5,726 nt of DNA, taken from assembly GCA_002421865.1 (NCBI GenBank), contig DISE01000033.1:2553-8278 (forward strand). The letters run 5' to 3'. This DNA comes from Castellaniella sp. UBA6218 (GTDB lineage: Bacteria; Pseudomonadota; Gammaproteobacteria; Burkholderiales; Burkholderiaceae_B). The notes under the pieces are model-generated. The model ran no database searches and was not told where the DNA came from. It saw nothing but the letters and a program-made list of their open reading frames with translations. Made by a program: the position numbers and the translations under genes. Positions 1 to 5,726 of this stretch are shown in pieces. Position 1 is the stretch's first letter, and every line of letters begins with the position of its first letter.

Positions 1-1499
1 TCCCGCGACCGGGGCAGGCTGAAGACCTTGCGCTTGCCGAATTCATCGCGGGCGCGCGCCGTGATCAGCTGGTTGACGTCGTCGCGCACGCCCAGGGCGA
101 GCAGTCGCCCCAGACCGGTGGTGTCGAGATTGCGCTGGGCATGTTCCGAAACCGGGCTGCCGTGATAGGTGGGCAGGCCCATCATCCGGGCGAGCGACAG
201 ACTGTACCAGTCGCTGTCGCACAGCCGCACCGGCACACCCTGCTCGTGCAGCGCCTGACCGATGGCACGGGCGACGGGATTGGCGCCCGCGATCAGGAAG
301 CCCACCCGGTCCGGCTCCGCCACTTTCAGCAGACGGGCCATGGGCCGCGCGGTCAGGCTCTGCCAGATCACCGTGCCGATGATCAGCAGGAAGGTCATCG
401 GCAGCAGCCGGTCGGCGTGGGGCACATCCATCTTTTCCAGGCGCAGCGCGAACAAGGCGGACACCGCCGCCGCCACGATGCCGCGCGGCGCGATCCAGGC
501 CAGCAGGCCGCGCTCACGCCAGCTCAGCGCCGACCCCCAGGTGGAGAACAGCACCTTCAGCGGCCGTCCCACCCACAGCATCGCCGCCAGCACGGCCACG
601 GCGGGCCAGCCCAGGCCAAGCATCTGGGCGGGCGCCACCCGCGCCGCCAGCAGGATGAAGAGGGCCGACAACAGGATCTGGCTGAGGGTTTCCTTGAACT
701 CCAGGATCTCGCGCACCGGGATCCCGGGCCGGTTCGCCAGCCAGATGCCCATGACGGTCACAGCCAGCAGACCGGATTCGTGCTGAACCGCGTTGGACAG
801 GGCGAAGGCGGCGAACACCAGCGCCAGCACCGACAGATTGATCAGGGAATCCGGCACCCAGCCACGCCGCAGCAACGTCCCCAGCAGCCAGCCCGCCGCC
901 GCCCCGATGCACAGTCCCACCGCCAGCGTGGCGCCGAACGCCCACAAGGCATGGCTCCATGCGTGGGTCATGCGCAGGGCCACCATCAGATCGTAGGACA
1001 CGACGGCCAGCAAGGCGCCGATCGGATCGATCAGGATGCCCTCCCAGCGCAGGGCATGCGCCACAGGTGCCACCGGGCGCACGGTCTTGAGCAGCGGCGC
1101 GATGACGGTCGGTCCGGTCACGGCCGTGATGGCGCCGAACAGGATCGCCAGATCCCAGGGGAAGTCCAGGAAGACATGCACCGCCACGGCCGCCACGGCC
1201 CAGGAGATCAGCGTGCCGCCCGTCACCAGTCGACGCACCACCTGCTCGAGCCCGCGCGTCTGATGGAATTCCAGTGTCAGGCTGCCTTCGAACAGGATCA
1301 CGGCCACCGACAGGGACACGATGGGAAACAGCAGGTCGCCGAACAGAGCGTCCGGATCCAGCCAGCCGGCCAGCGGTCCCACGGCGATGCCCGCCAGCAG
1401 CAGGAACAGAATCGCCGGAACCTTCAGGCGCCAGGCCAGCCATTGGGCCCCCATGGCCACCAGGCCGATTCCGGCCAGCATCAGTTCAGGGCTGCCCAT
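1..1499 (-). CDS. CPA1-family Na+(K+)/H+ antiporter with C-terminal TrkA-N/RCK-like domain (3' end cut by window edge)
   Basis: This is an inner-membrane antiporter expected to exchange Na+ or K+ for protons. Translation from the ATG at 1499 gives 499 uninterrupted residues, with no stop before the edge. Residues 1-395 are a hydrophobic multi-span exchanger domain. Visible CPA1 hallmarks are FEGSLTL (70-76), GAITAVTGPTVIAPLL (122-137), EGILIDPIGA (153-162, putative ion-binding Asp158) and WIAPRGIVAAAVSALF (335-350, conserved Arg339). Residues from about 399 (VGFLIAGANPVARAIGQALHEQG) form a Rossmann-like start, read as a TrkA-N/RCK-like regulatory domain, which is incomplete here. The usual Asn-Asp pair of electroneutral CPA1 members reads Ile157-Asp158. 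An in-frame ATG at 1517 is an alternative start; both have an AGG upstream, and 1499 is preferred because it gives the smaller overlap with the preceding ClC gene. The ion specificity cannot be read from the sequence. Confidence 0.9.
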   Translation of the reverse strand, partial: MGSPELMLAGIGLVAMGAQWLAWRLKVPAILFLLLAGIAVGPLAGWLDPDALFGDLLFPIVSLSVAVILFEGSLTLEFHQTRGLEQVVRRLVTGGTLISWAVAAVAVHVFLDFPWDLAILFGAITAVTGPTVIAPLLKTVRPVAPVAHALRWEGILIDPIGALLAVVSYDLMVALRMTHAWSHALWAFGATLAVGLCIGAAAGWLLGTLLRRGWVPDSLINLSVLALVFAAFALSNAVQHESGLLAVTVMGIWLANRPGIPVREILEFKETLSQILLSALFILLAARVAPAQMLGLGWPAVAVLAAMLWVGRPLKVLFSTWGSALSWRERGLLAWIAPRGIVAAAVSALFALRLEKMDVPHADRLLPMTFLLIIGTVIWQSLTARPMARLLKVAEPDRVGFLIAGANPVARAIGQALHEQGVPVRLCDSDWYSLSLARMMGLPTYHGSPVSEHAQRNLDTTGLGRLLALGVRDDVNQLITARARDEFGKRKVFSLPRSR

Positions 1500-2934
1500 C
1501 GTCCCTGCCTTTGCCATCGGCGGCCTGTCCATCGGCCACACGCCGCCCCAGGCCCAGCCAGGGCCGCCAGCCCCGCTTCCGCATCTGGCGCCAGCTTTTG
1601 AGCAGACCATAGGACAGATGCGTCTTTTCCTGCCCGACAGGGATGTCGGGCCGCACCCGCATCCAGGACGATTTGGCGTACCCCAGACGCTGGTCCGGAT
1701 AGACGCTGCGATGGCCGATGATCAGATAGGCGGCGATGGCCGATCCGGCCGCATACAGCGTGCCGACCGCGCCGCCGAACAGCTCCACCCCCATCAGGAT
1801 GGCGGCCAGCGGCGTGTTCGACGCGGCGGCCACCACCGACACCAGCCCCACGGCCGCACCCAGGGTGGGACTGATGCCGAACAGGTGCGCGAAAGCGTTG
1901 CCCGCCACGGCGCCGATGACGAACTGCGGCGTGACGATGCCGCCATAGAAACCCGAACCCAGAGTCACCGCCACCAGGATCGTCTTCCACAGGAAGCCCG
2001 CGTAGGGCATGGCCTCGCCCGCCAGCGCCCGGTCCATGAGCGGCAGGCTCAAGCCCAGATAGTCCGTGGGGATGGCGACGGAAACCAGCAGCGCCAGTAC
2101 CAGGCCACCCGCCAGCGGCATCAGCGGCGGCCACACGGCCCAGCGGGCTTGCAGCCGCTGGCAGGTGTTGCGCACGGTGTAGATCAGATCCACGAACACG
2201 CGCGACACCAGCCCGCACAGCATGCCGACCAGGATGGTGCGCAGGAACAAGGACTCGGAAAACACCGGCAGCACATCGACGGCGTAATGCTCATAGGGAA
2301 TGCCCAGGCCCTTGCTGACCTGGTAGGCGGTTACCCCCGCGATCAGCGCGGGAAACAGGAAATCGTGGCGGATGCGGCCGATGATCAGCATCTCCACACC
2401 ATAGAGGGCGCCGGCGATGGGCGTGCCGAACACGCTGGCGAAACCGGCGCTCACGCCGCAGGCCACGATGCGCTGGCGCAGGTCGGCGTTCAATCGGAAG
2501 ACCTGGCCGATCACTGCGGCGAGCGACGCCCCGAGGTGGGAACAGGGACCTTCCTTGCCGGCCGAGCCGCCACTGGCCAGGGTGATGACGGCCGCCACCG
2601 GCTTGATCCACAGAGTGCGCCAGGGCATGCGGCCGCCCTGCTCGTGCACGGCGGCGAAAATGGAATCCTTCAGACCGGAGGCCTCCAGGCCGCGACGCGC
2701 ATGGCCCATCAGCAGGCCGTTGGCCAGGCCCGCCAGAGGCAACAGGACCCAGTAAGCCCACAGGGGCATGGACTGGGTCCGGCCTGTCGCGAAGAACAGC
2801 GTGTGCAGGAACAGGCTGGTGCCGACGCCGACCACCAGCCCGGTCAGGGAGGCCAGGATCAACCATTGCAGCACCGTCGCCAGCATCACGGCGGGCTCCA
2901 GCAGGTCGATTCGGGGCGCGGAGGGCAGTTTCAT
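1486..2934 (-). CDS. ClC-family chloride channel/ H+-coupled anion exchanger
   Basis: This 482-residue inner-membrane protein has the usual size of a bacterial ClC without CBS domains. Visible ClC motifs are ASGLKD (85-90, in place of GSGIPE, keeping the filter Ser as Ser86), SAGKEGP (124-130, gating Glu128), TPIAGALYGVE (171-181), SGFYGGIVTP (327-336, the GGIFAP equivalent) and GHRSVYPDQ (407-415, Tyr412 matching the anion-coordinating Tyr of the E. coli protein). The gating Glu suggests a proton-coupled exchanger, not a pure channel. The position of the E. coli internal proton Glu203 reads Met182, next to Glu181. The tail after about residue 420 is basic and soluble. The frame stays open upstream to a TTG at 3045, but that extension is low-complexity, so the ATG at 2934 is chosen although it has no clear Shine-Dalgarno; Met17 (2886) is another possible start. 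The gene overlaps the antiporter gene downstream by 14 bases. Confidence 0.92.
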   Translation of the reverse strand: MKLPSAPRIDLLEPAVMLATVLQWLILASLTGLVVGVGTSLFLHTLFFATGRTQSMPLWAYWVLLPLAGLANGLLMGHARRGLEASGLKDSIFAAVHEQGGRMPWRTLWIKPVAAVITLASGGSAGKEGPCSHLGASLAAVIGQVFRLNADLRQRIVACGVSAGFASVFGTPIAGALYGVEMLIIGRIRHDFLFPALIAGVTAYQVSKGLGIPYEHYAVDVLPVFSESLFLRTILVGMLCGLVSRVFVDLIYTVRNTCQRLQARWAVWPPLMPLAGGLVLALLVSVAIPTDYLGLSLPLMDRALAGEAMPYAGFLWKTILVAVTLGSGFYGGIVTPQFVIGAVAGNAFAHLFGISPTLGAAVGLVSVVAAASNTPLAAILMGVELFGGAVGTLYAAGSAIAAYLIIGHRSVYPDQRLGYAKSSWMRVRPDIPVGQEKTHLSYGLLKSWRQMRKRGWRPWLGLGRRVADGQAADGKGRDDGQP

Positions 2935-2977
2935 GGGGCGGACGGCGGACGCGCCCGGTGCGGGGCTGATCCCGGGC

Positions 2978-2983
2978 AGTATA
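2978..2983 (-). promoter_or_regulatory. Candidate -10 element for the ClC-antiporter unit
   Basis: On the minus strand this reads TATACT, five of six matches to the sigma-70 -10 consensus, in an otherwise very GC-rich stretch. It lies 43 bases upstream of the chosen ClC ATG, which would give a leader of roughly 35-40 bases. No convincing -35 box is present at 16-18 bases spacing (the 17-base position reads GCGAAC), so the promoter would be weak or activator-dependent. Confidence 0.3.
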
Positions 2984-2996
2984 GCCGAGGCGCCCG

Positions 2997-3025
2997 ACCC
3001 GTTCGCGCCGCCACGGGTTCGCTCC
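2997..3025. repeat. Short inverted and direct repeats in the divergent promoter region
   Basis: The six-base arms ACCCGT (2997-3002) and ACGGGT (3013-3018) form a perfect inverted repeat with a 10-base spacer. Overlapping it, CGTTCGCGCC (3000-3009) and GGTTCGCTCC (3016-3025) are a direct repeat matching at 8 of 10 bases with a 16-base period. The element lies where the -35 box of the ClC promoter would be expected. It could be an operator for a shared regulator, but repeats this short also arise by chance in GC-rich DNA. Confidence 0.25.
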
Positions 3026-3106
3026 CCCTGCAAGATCGGGGCCAAGGGAGGGAAATCCCCTTTCTTTCTAGGGTGATTACGGAGTGGTGCGAGAGACGAC
3101 CCTTGC

Positions 3107-3112
3107 TACTAT
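3107..3112 (+). promoter_or_regulatory. Candidate -10 element for the TAXI-TRAP unit
   Basis: TACTAT lies in the least GC-rich part of the intergenic region, 40 bases before the binding-protein ATG, and matches the sigma-70 -10 consensus at four of six positions. The sequence about 17 bases upstream (TGGTGC) is a poor -35. A sigma-54 promoter was considered from the nearby TGG and TTGC words, but their spacing is too large. This is a weak call. Confidence 0.22.
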
Positions 3113-3141
3113 TCAGGTTCTCATCTCCATCGACACAGAAC

Positions 3142-3146
3142 AGGAA
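3142..3146 (+). promoter_or_regulatory. Ribosome binding site deciding the TAXI binding-protein start
   Basis: AGGAA lies six bases before the ATG at 3153. It supports that start over the longer in-frame frame beginning at 3084, whose extra 23 residues would sit in front of a complete signal peptide. Confidence 0.65.
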
Positions 3147-3152
3147 CCCACC

Positions 3153-4112
3153 ATGCCCATCACGAAATGGCTGGCCGCGTGTGCTGTGGCGGTCACCGCC
3201 GCCATCGCCGCCGCTCCCGCTCAAGCGGACACCAAATTCATCAACATCCTGACCGGCGGTCAGAGCGGGGTCTACTACCCGCTCGGCGTGGCGCTGTCCC
3301 AGATCTACAACAAGCACATCCCCGACGCCAAATCGACCGCCCAGGTTTCCAAGGCCTCGGCCGAGAACATGAACCTGCTGCAGGCGGGACGGGGCGAACT
3401 CGCCTTCGCGCTGGCAGACACCGTGTCCGACGCCTACACCGGCAACGCCGAGGCCGGTTTCAAGGCCCCGCTGAAGAACCTGCGCGGCATGACGGCCACC
3501 TACAACAACTATATCCAGATCGTCGCCAACAGCGATTCCGGCATCAAGACACTCGCCGACCTGAAAGGCAAGCGCATCTCCGTGGGCGCCGCCCGTTCCG
3601 GCACGGAACTGAACGCCCGCGCCGTCCTCAAGGCCGCCGGCCTGACCTATGCGGACTTCGACAAGGTCGAATACCTGCCCTTCGGCGAATCCGTCGAACT
3701 GATGAAGAACCGCCAGCTGGACGTGACCCTGCAGTCTGCCGGACTGGGCGTGTCCTCCATCCGCGACCTGGCGACCTCGGTCAAGATCACGGTCGTACCC
3801 ATCCCGGCCGACGTGATCGCCAAGATCGGCAACGCGGCCTACCAGCCGGCCACCATTCCCGCCGGCACCTACGAGGGCCAGACGGCGGACACGCCCACGG
3901 CGGCGGTGCCGAACTTCCTGGTGACCGCCTCGACAGTGCCCGACGACCTGGTCTATCAGATGACCAAGGTCTTCTATGAGCAGCTCGACACCCTGAAATC
4001 CGCGCACAACGCCGCCAAGTCGATCGAGCGTGACAACGCACTCAAAGGCATGCCGGTGCCGCTGCACCCGGGCGCCGAGCGCTATTACAAGGAAGTGGGT
4101 CTGATCAAATGA
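3153..4112 (+). CDS. TAXI-family TRAP transporter solute-binding protein
   Basis: This 319-residue periplasmic protein captures a substrate and hands it to the TRAP permease encoded downstream. It has a classic Sec signal peptide: Lys5, a hydrophobic Ala/Val core (7-21) and an AQA cleavage site before Asp26, giving a mature protein of about 294 residues. TAXI hallmarks are TGGQSGVYYPLGVAL (34-48), SAENMNLLQAGRGELAFALAD (59-79), GAARSGTELNARAVLKAAG (145-163 region, binding-loop type), IPAGTYEGQ (225-233) and PLHPGAERYYKEVG (293-306) near the C-terminus. Length is normal for the family. The segment QSAGLGVSSIRDLATS (184-199) occupies the site where many members carry a GG/GVP-type loop, so the ligand may differ from glutamate-type TAXI proteins. 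TAXI ligands are mostly unassigned (some bind glutamate, glutamine or other organic acids), so no substrate is proposed. The start is set by the signal peptide and the AGGAA ribosome site. Confidence 0.95.
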   Translation: MPITKWLAACAVAVTAAIAAAPAQADTKFINILTGGQSGVYYPLGVALSQIYNKHIPDAKSTAQVSKASAENMNLLQAGRGELAFALADTVSDAYTGNAEAGFKAPLKNLRGMTATYNNYIQIVANSDSGIKTLADLKGKRISVGAARSGTELNARAVLKAAGLTYADFDKVEYLPFGESVELMKNRQLDVTLQSAGLGVSSIRDLATSVKITVVPIPADVIAKIGNAAYQPATIPAGTYEGQTADTPTAAVPNFLVTASTVPDDLVYQMTKVFYEQLDTLKSAHNAAKSIERDNALKGMPVPLHPGAERYYKEVGLIK

Positions 4113-4136
4113 TCCAGCGCGGGCGCCGCGCCGCAT

Positions 4137-4150
4137 CCGGGCCAGCCCGG
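4137..4150 (+). other. Small GC hairpin after the binding-protein stop
   Basis: CCGGG (4137-4141) and CCCGG (4146-4150) can pair around a four-base loop, starting 25 bases after the TGA. No T run follows, so it is not a terminator on its own. It could protect the 3' end of the upstream message from exonucleases, or be incidental in GC-rich DNA. Confidence 0.3.
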
Positions 4151-4178
4151 GGCCGCGACGCTCCCTCTCCTCCCTCCG

Positions 4179-4210
4179 GGCGGTTCCGACCTGCGTCTGA
4201 ACCGCCTTTT
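4179..4210 (+). terminator. Terminator-like hairpin between binding protein and permease
   Basis: GGCGGTTC (4179-4186) is perfectly complementary to GAACCGCC (4199-4206). After one C-T mismatch the stem continues with GAC/GTC (4188-4190 with 4195-4197) around the loop CTGC. Four T residues (4207-4210) follow directly. A pyrimidine-rich, G-poor tract (4161-4177) precedes it and might also help Rho. The short T run and the position, 20 bases before the permease ATG, suggest partial termination or mRNA 3'-end protection that keeps binding-protein mRNA in excess; a complete stop is less likely, because the permease needs this transcript. Confidence 0.6.
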
Positions 4211-4230
4211 CAATCCCCAGGTTCCCGTTT

Positions 4231-5726
4231 ATGAGCTCTCCCCACGATACCGCGGCCCAACCTCTGCCGCGCGCCATCTTCTGGATCGCCGTAGTCTTTT
4301 CCTGCTTCCAGATCTGGACAGCGGCCTACAGCCCGCTGTCCAGCCAGGTGGTCCGCTGTGTCCACGTCGGCTTCGTGCTGCTGATGGTCTTTTCCCTGTA
4401 TTCGGGCGGCGGCCGCGCGCGACGGGCGCTAGGCTGGGGCCTGGGTACCCTGGGCTTCGTCCTCGGCCTGTACCACTGGGTCTATGAATCCGACCTGACG
4501 GCGCGCGCCGGCCAGATGACCGACGCCGACATGGTGGTCGGCATCATCACCATCGTGCTGGTCTTCGAGGCCACCCGCCGCATGATGGGCTGGGCGCTGC
4601 CCATCATCTGCGGCCTGTTCCTGGCCTACGGGCTGTTGGGCCAGTACATGCCCGGCCCCTTCATGCACCGGGGCTATGGCTTCGACCAGATCGTCGGCAC
4701 CCTGAGCTTCGGGGTCGAGGGCATCTACGGCACGCCCACCTATGTGTCGTCTACTTACATCTATCTGTTCATCCTGTTCGGGGCATTCCTGGAGCAGGCC
4801 GGCATGATCCAGCTGTTCAGTGATTTTTCCATGGGCATGGTCGGCCATACGCGCGGCGGTCCGGCCAAGGTCTCCGTGGTCAGCTCCGGCCTGATGGGCA
4901 CCATCAACGGCTCGGGCGTGGCCAATGTCGTCACCACCGGACAGTTCACCATCCCGCTGATGAAGCGCTTCGGCTATTCCTCCGCCTTCGCCGGCGGGGT
5001 CGAAGCCACTTCCAGCATGGGCGGGCAGATCATGCCCCCGGTGATGGGGGCGGTCGCCTTCATCATGGCCGAAACCCTCAACATCGCCTACGTGGAAGTC
5101 GTCAAGGCCGCCATCATCCCGGCCATCCTGTACTTCACCACCGCCTTCATCACCGTCCACCTGGAAGCCGGCCGGCGCGGCCTGCACGGCCTGGCGAAGG
5201 AAGACTGCCCCGATCCCTGGAAGGCCGTGCGCGATCGCTGGTACCTGCTGCTGCCCCTGATCGGCCTGGTGGTGCTGCTGTTCTCCGGCTACACGCCGCT
5301 GTTCTCCGGCACCATCGGCCTGGGGCTGACGGTGATCCTGATTTTCGGCGCCGCCGTCATCCAGGGCGCCTCGCAGCCCGTCCTGCGCTACGTCTTCTGG
5401 CTGCTGCTGGGCATCGCCTGCGCGGGGTTCATCCAGTTCGGCGTCACGGACTTCTTCGTCATCGTCGCCGTGCTGGGTCTGGCGCTGCTGGCCCGCAAGC
5501 ATGGACGCGACACCCTGCGGCTGGCCGTGAACTCCCTGGCCGAAGGGGCGCGCAACGCCCTCTCGGTCGCGGCGGCCTGCGCGCTGGTCGGGGTCATCAT
5601 CGGCATCATCAATCTGACCGGCGTGGCCGCCGAATTCGGCGGCCAGGTCATCGCCATCGGCGAGAACAGCCTGTTCCTGGCGCTGTTCCTGACCATGATC
5701 ACCTGCCTGGTGCTGGGCATGGGCAT
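4231..5726 (+). CDS. TAXI-type TRAP transporter fused permease (DctQ-DctM fusion), 3' end cut by window edge
   Basis: This is the inner-membrane component that imports the substrate delivered by the upstream binding protein, normally driven by a Na+ gradient. From the ATG at 4231, 498 residues are open to the edge. The N-terminal part (about 13-130) has several hydrophobic spans that stand in for the small DctQ subunit. The rest is the large DctM-like subunit with fused-family hallmarks: FEATRRMMGWALPI (102-115), YLFILFGAFLEQAG (168-181), GPAKVSVVSSGLMGTINGSGVANVVTTGQFTIPLMKR (200-236) and SSMGGQIMPPVMGAVAFIMAE (251-271). The frame leaves the window at CLVLGMG (492-498), the start of a second conserved GMGxP-type motif, so roughly 150-350 residues should be missing if it has family length. 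The ribosome site is weak (AGG at 4219-4221, nine bases before the ATG). It is 118 bases downstream of the binding-protein gene, with a hairpin between. Confidence 0.95.
   Translation, partial: MSSPHDTAAQPLPRAIFWIAVVFSCFQIWTAAYSPLSSQVVRCVHVGFVLLMVFSLYSGGGRARRALGWGLGTLGFVLGLYHWVYESDLTARAGQMTDADMVVGIITIVLVFEATRRMMGWALPIICGLFLAYGLLGQYMPGPFMHRGYGFDQIVGTLSFGVEGIYGTPTYVSSTYIYLFILFGAFLEQAGMIQLFSDFSMGMVGHTRGGPAKVSVVSSGLMGTINGSGVANVVTTGQFTIPLMKRFGYSSAFAGGVEATSSMGGQIMPPVMGAVAFIMAETLNIAYVEVVKAAIIPAILYFTTAFITVHLEAGRRGLHGLAKEDCPDPWKAVRDRWYLLLPLIGLVVLLFSGYTPLFSGTIGLGLTVILIFGAAVIQGASQPVLRYVFWLLLGIACAGFIQFGVTDFFVIVAVLGLALLARKHGRDTLRLAVNSLAEGARNALSVAAACALVGVIIGIINLTGVAAEFGGQVIAIGENSLFLALFLTMITCLVLGMG

Noticed and set aside
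514..1443. Minus-strand 309-codon frame inside the antiporter gene
   Set aside because: It is in a different frame from the motif-bearing antiporter translation, and its product is Gly/Arg/Ala-rich with no transmembrane pattern.
141..1601. Plus-strand 486-codon open frame opposite the antiporter gene
   Set aside because: The translation is low-complexity (rich in Gln, His, Arg, Gly and Pro), has no recognisable domain, and mirrors the codon bias of the clear antiporter gene on the other strand.
3044..3062. Possible hairpin AAGGG/CCCTT followed by a T-rich stretch in the divergent region
   Set aside because: The stem is only five base pairs with a nine-base loop, and no plus-strand gene ends upstream of it, so a terminator makes no sense here.
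3085..3107. Sigma-54 -24/-12 promoter suggested by TGG and TTGC before the TAXI gene
   Set aside because: The distance between the GG and GC words is about 18 bases, whereas the sigma-54 consensus needs about 11.
1321..3252. Plus-strand 643-codon open frame across the ClC gene and the intergenic region
   Set aside because: It has the same Gln/His/Arg-rich composition, runs opposite a motif-confirmed ClC gene and through a divergent promoter region into the TAXI gene in the wrong frame. It is a shadow frame.
2931..4277. Minus-strand 448-codon open frame opposite the TAXI gene
   Set aside because: It is antisense to a gene with a signal peptide and full TAXI motifs, and its Gly/Arg/Val/His-rich product resembles no family I recognise.
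4429..5502. Minus-strand 357-codon open frame opposite the TRAP permease
   Set aside because: It is rich in Asp, Gln, His and Gly, as expected from the reverse complement of GC-rich membrane-protein codons; the plus strand carries clear permease motifs.

Overview
The window looks like ordinary chromosome of a high-GC (well above 60%), Gram-negative proteobacterium. The codon style, the periplasmic binding-protein transporter and the family mix suggest a betaproteobacterium of the Alcaligenaceae/Burkholderiales type. That placement is an inference from general appearance, not from a marker gene. It holds four membrane-transport genes in two divergent units, and no RNA gene, mobile element or CRISPR array was seen.

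Left unit (minus strand, positions 2934 down to 1). A ClC-family chloride/proton exchanger (482 aa) is followed by a CPA1-type cation/proton antiporter. The antiporter's C-terminal nucleotide-binding (TrkA-N/RCK-like) domain runs off the left edge. The two reading frames overlap by 14 bases at the ClC stop, so they are very probably co-transcribed and translationally coupled. One protein exchanges anions for protons and the other exchanges monovalent cations for protons, which suggests a joint role in pH and salt homeostasis.

Centre (2935-3152). A 218-base divergent intergenic region holds a weak promoter candidate for each unit and a short imperfect repeat that could be a regulator site.

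Right unit (plus strand, 3153 to the right edge). This is a TAXI-type TRAP uptake system: a secreted substrate-binding protein (319 aa, clear signal peptide) and then a fused small-plus-large TRAP permease truncated by the right edge. The 118-base gap between them carries a hairpin followed by four T residues. It resembles a leaky terminator that would let the binding protein be made in excess of the permease. TRAP transporters are normally driven by a sodium gradient, so the neighbouring cation/proton antiporter could help maintain that gradient; this link is a hypothesis from position only.

Many long open frames lie opposite or out of frame to these genes, including plus-strand frames across 141-3252 and a minus-strand frame across 2931-4277. 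They are low-complexity shadows of GC-rich coding sequence and are not annotated. No clearly novel system is visible. The most interesting points are the ClC-CPA1 coupled pair with its motif deviations and the hairpin between the TRAP genes.
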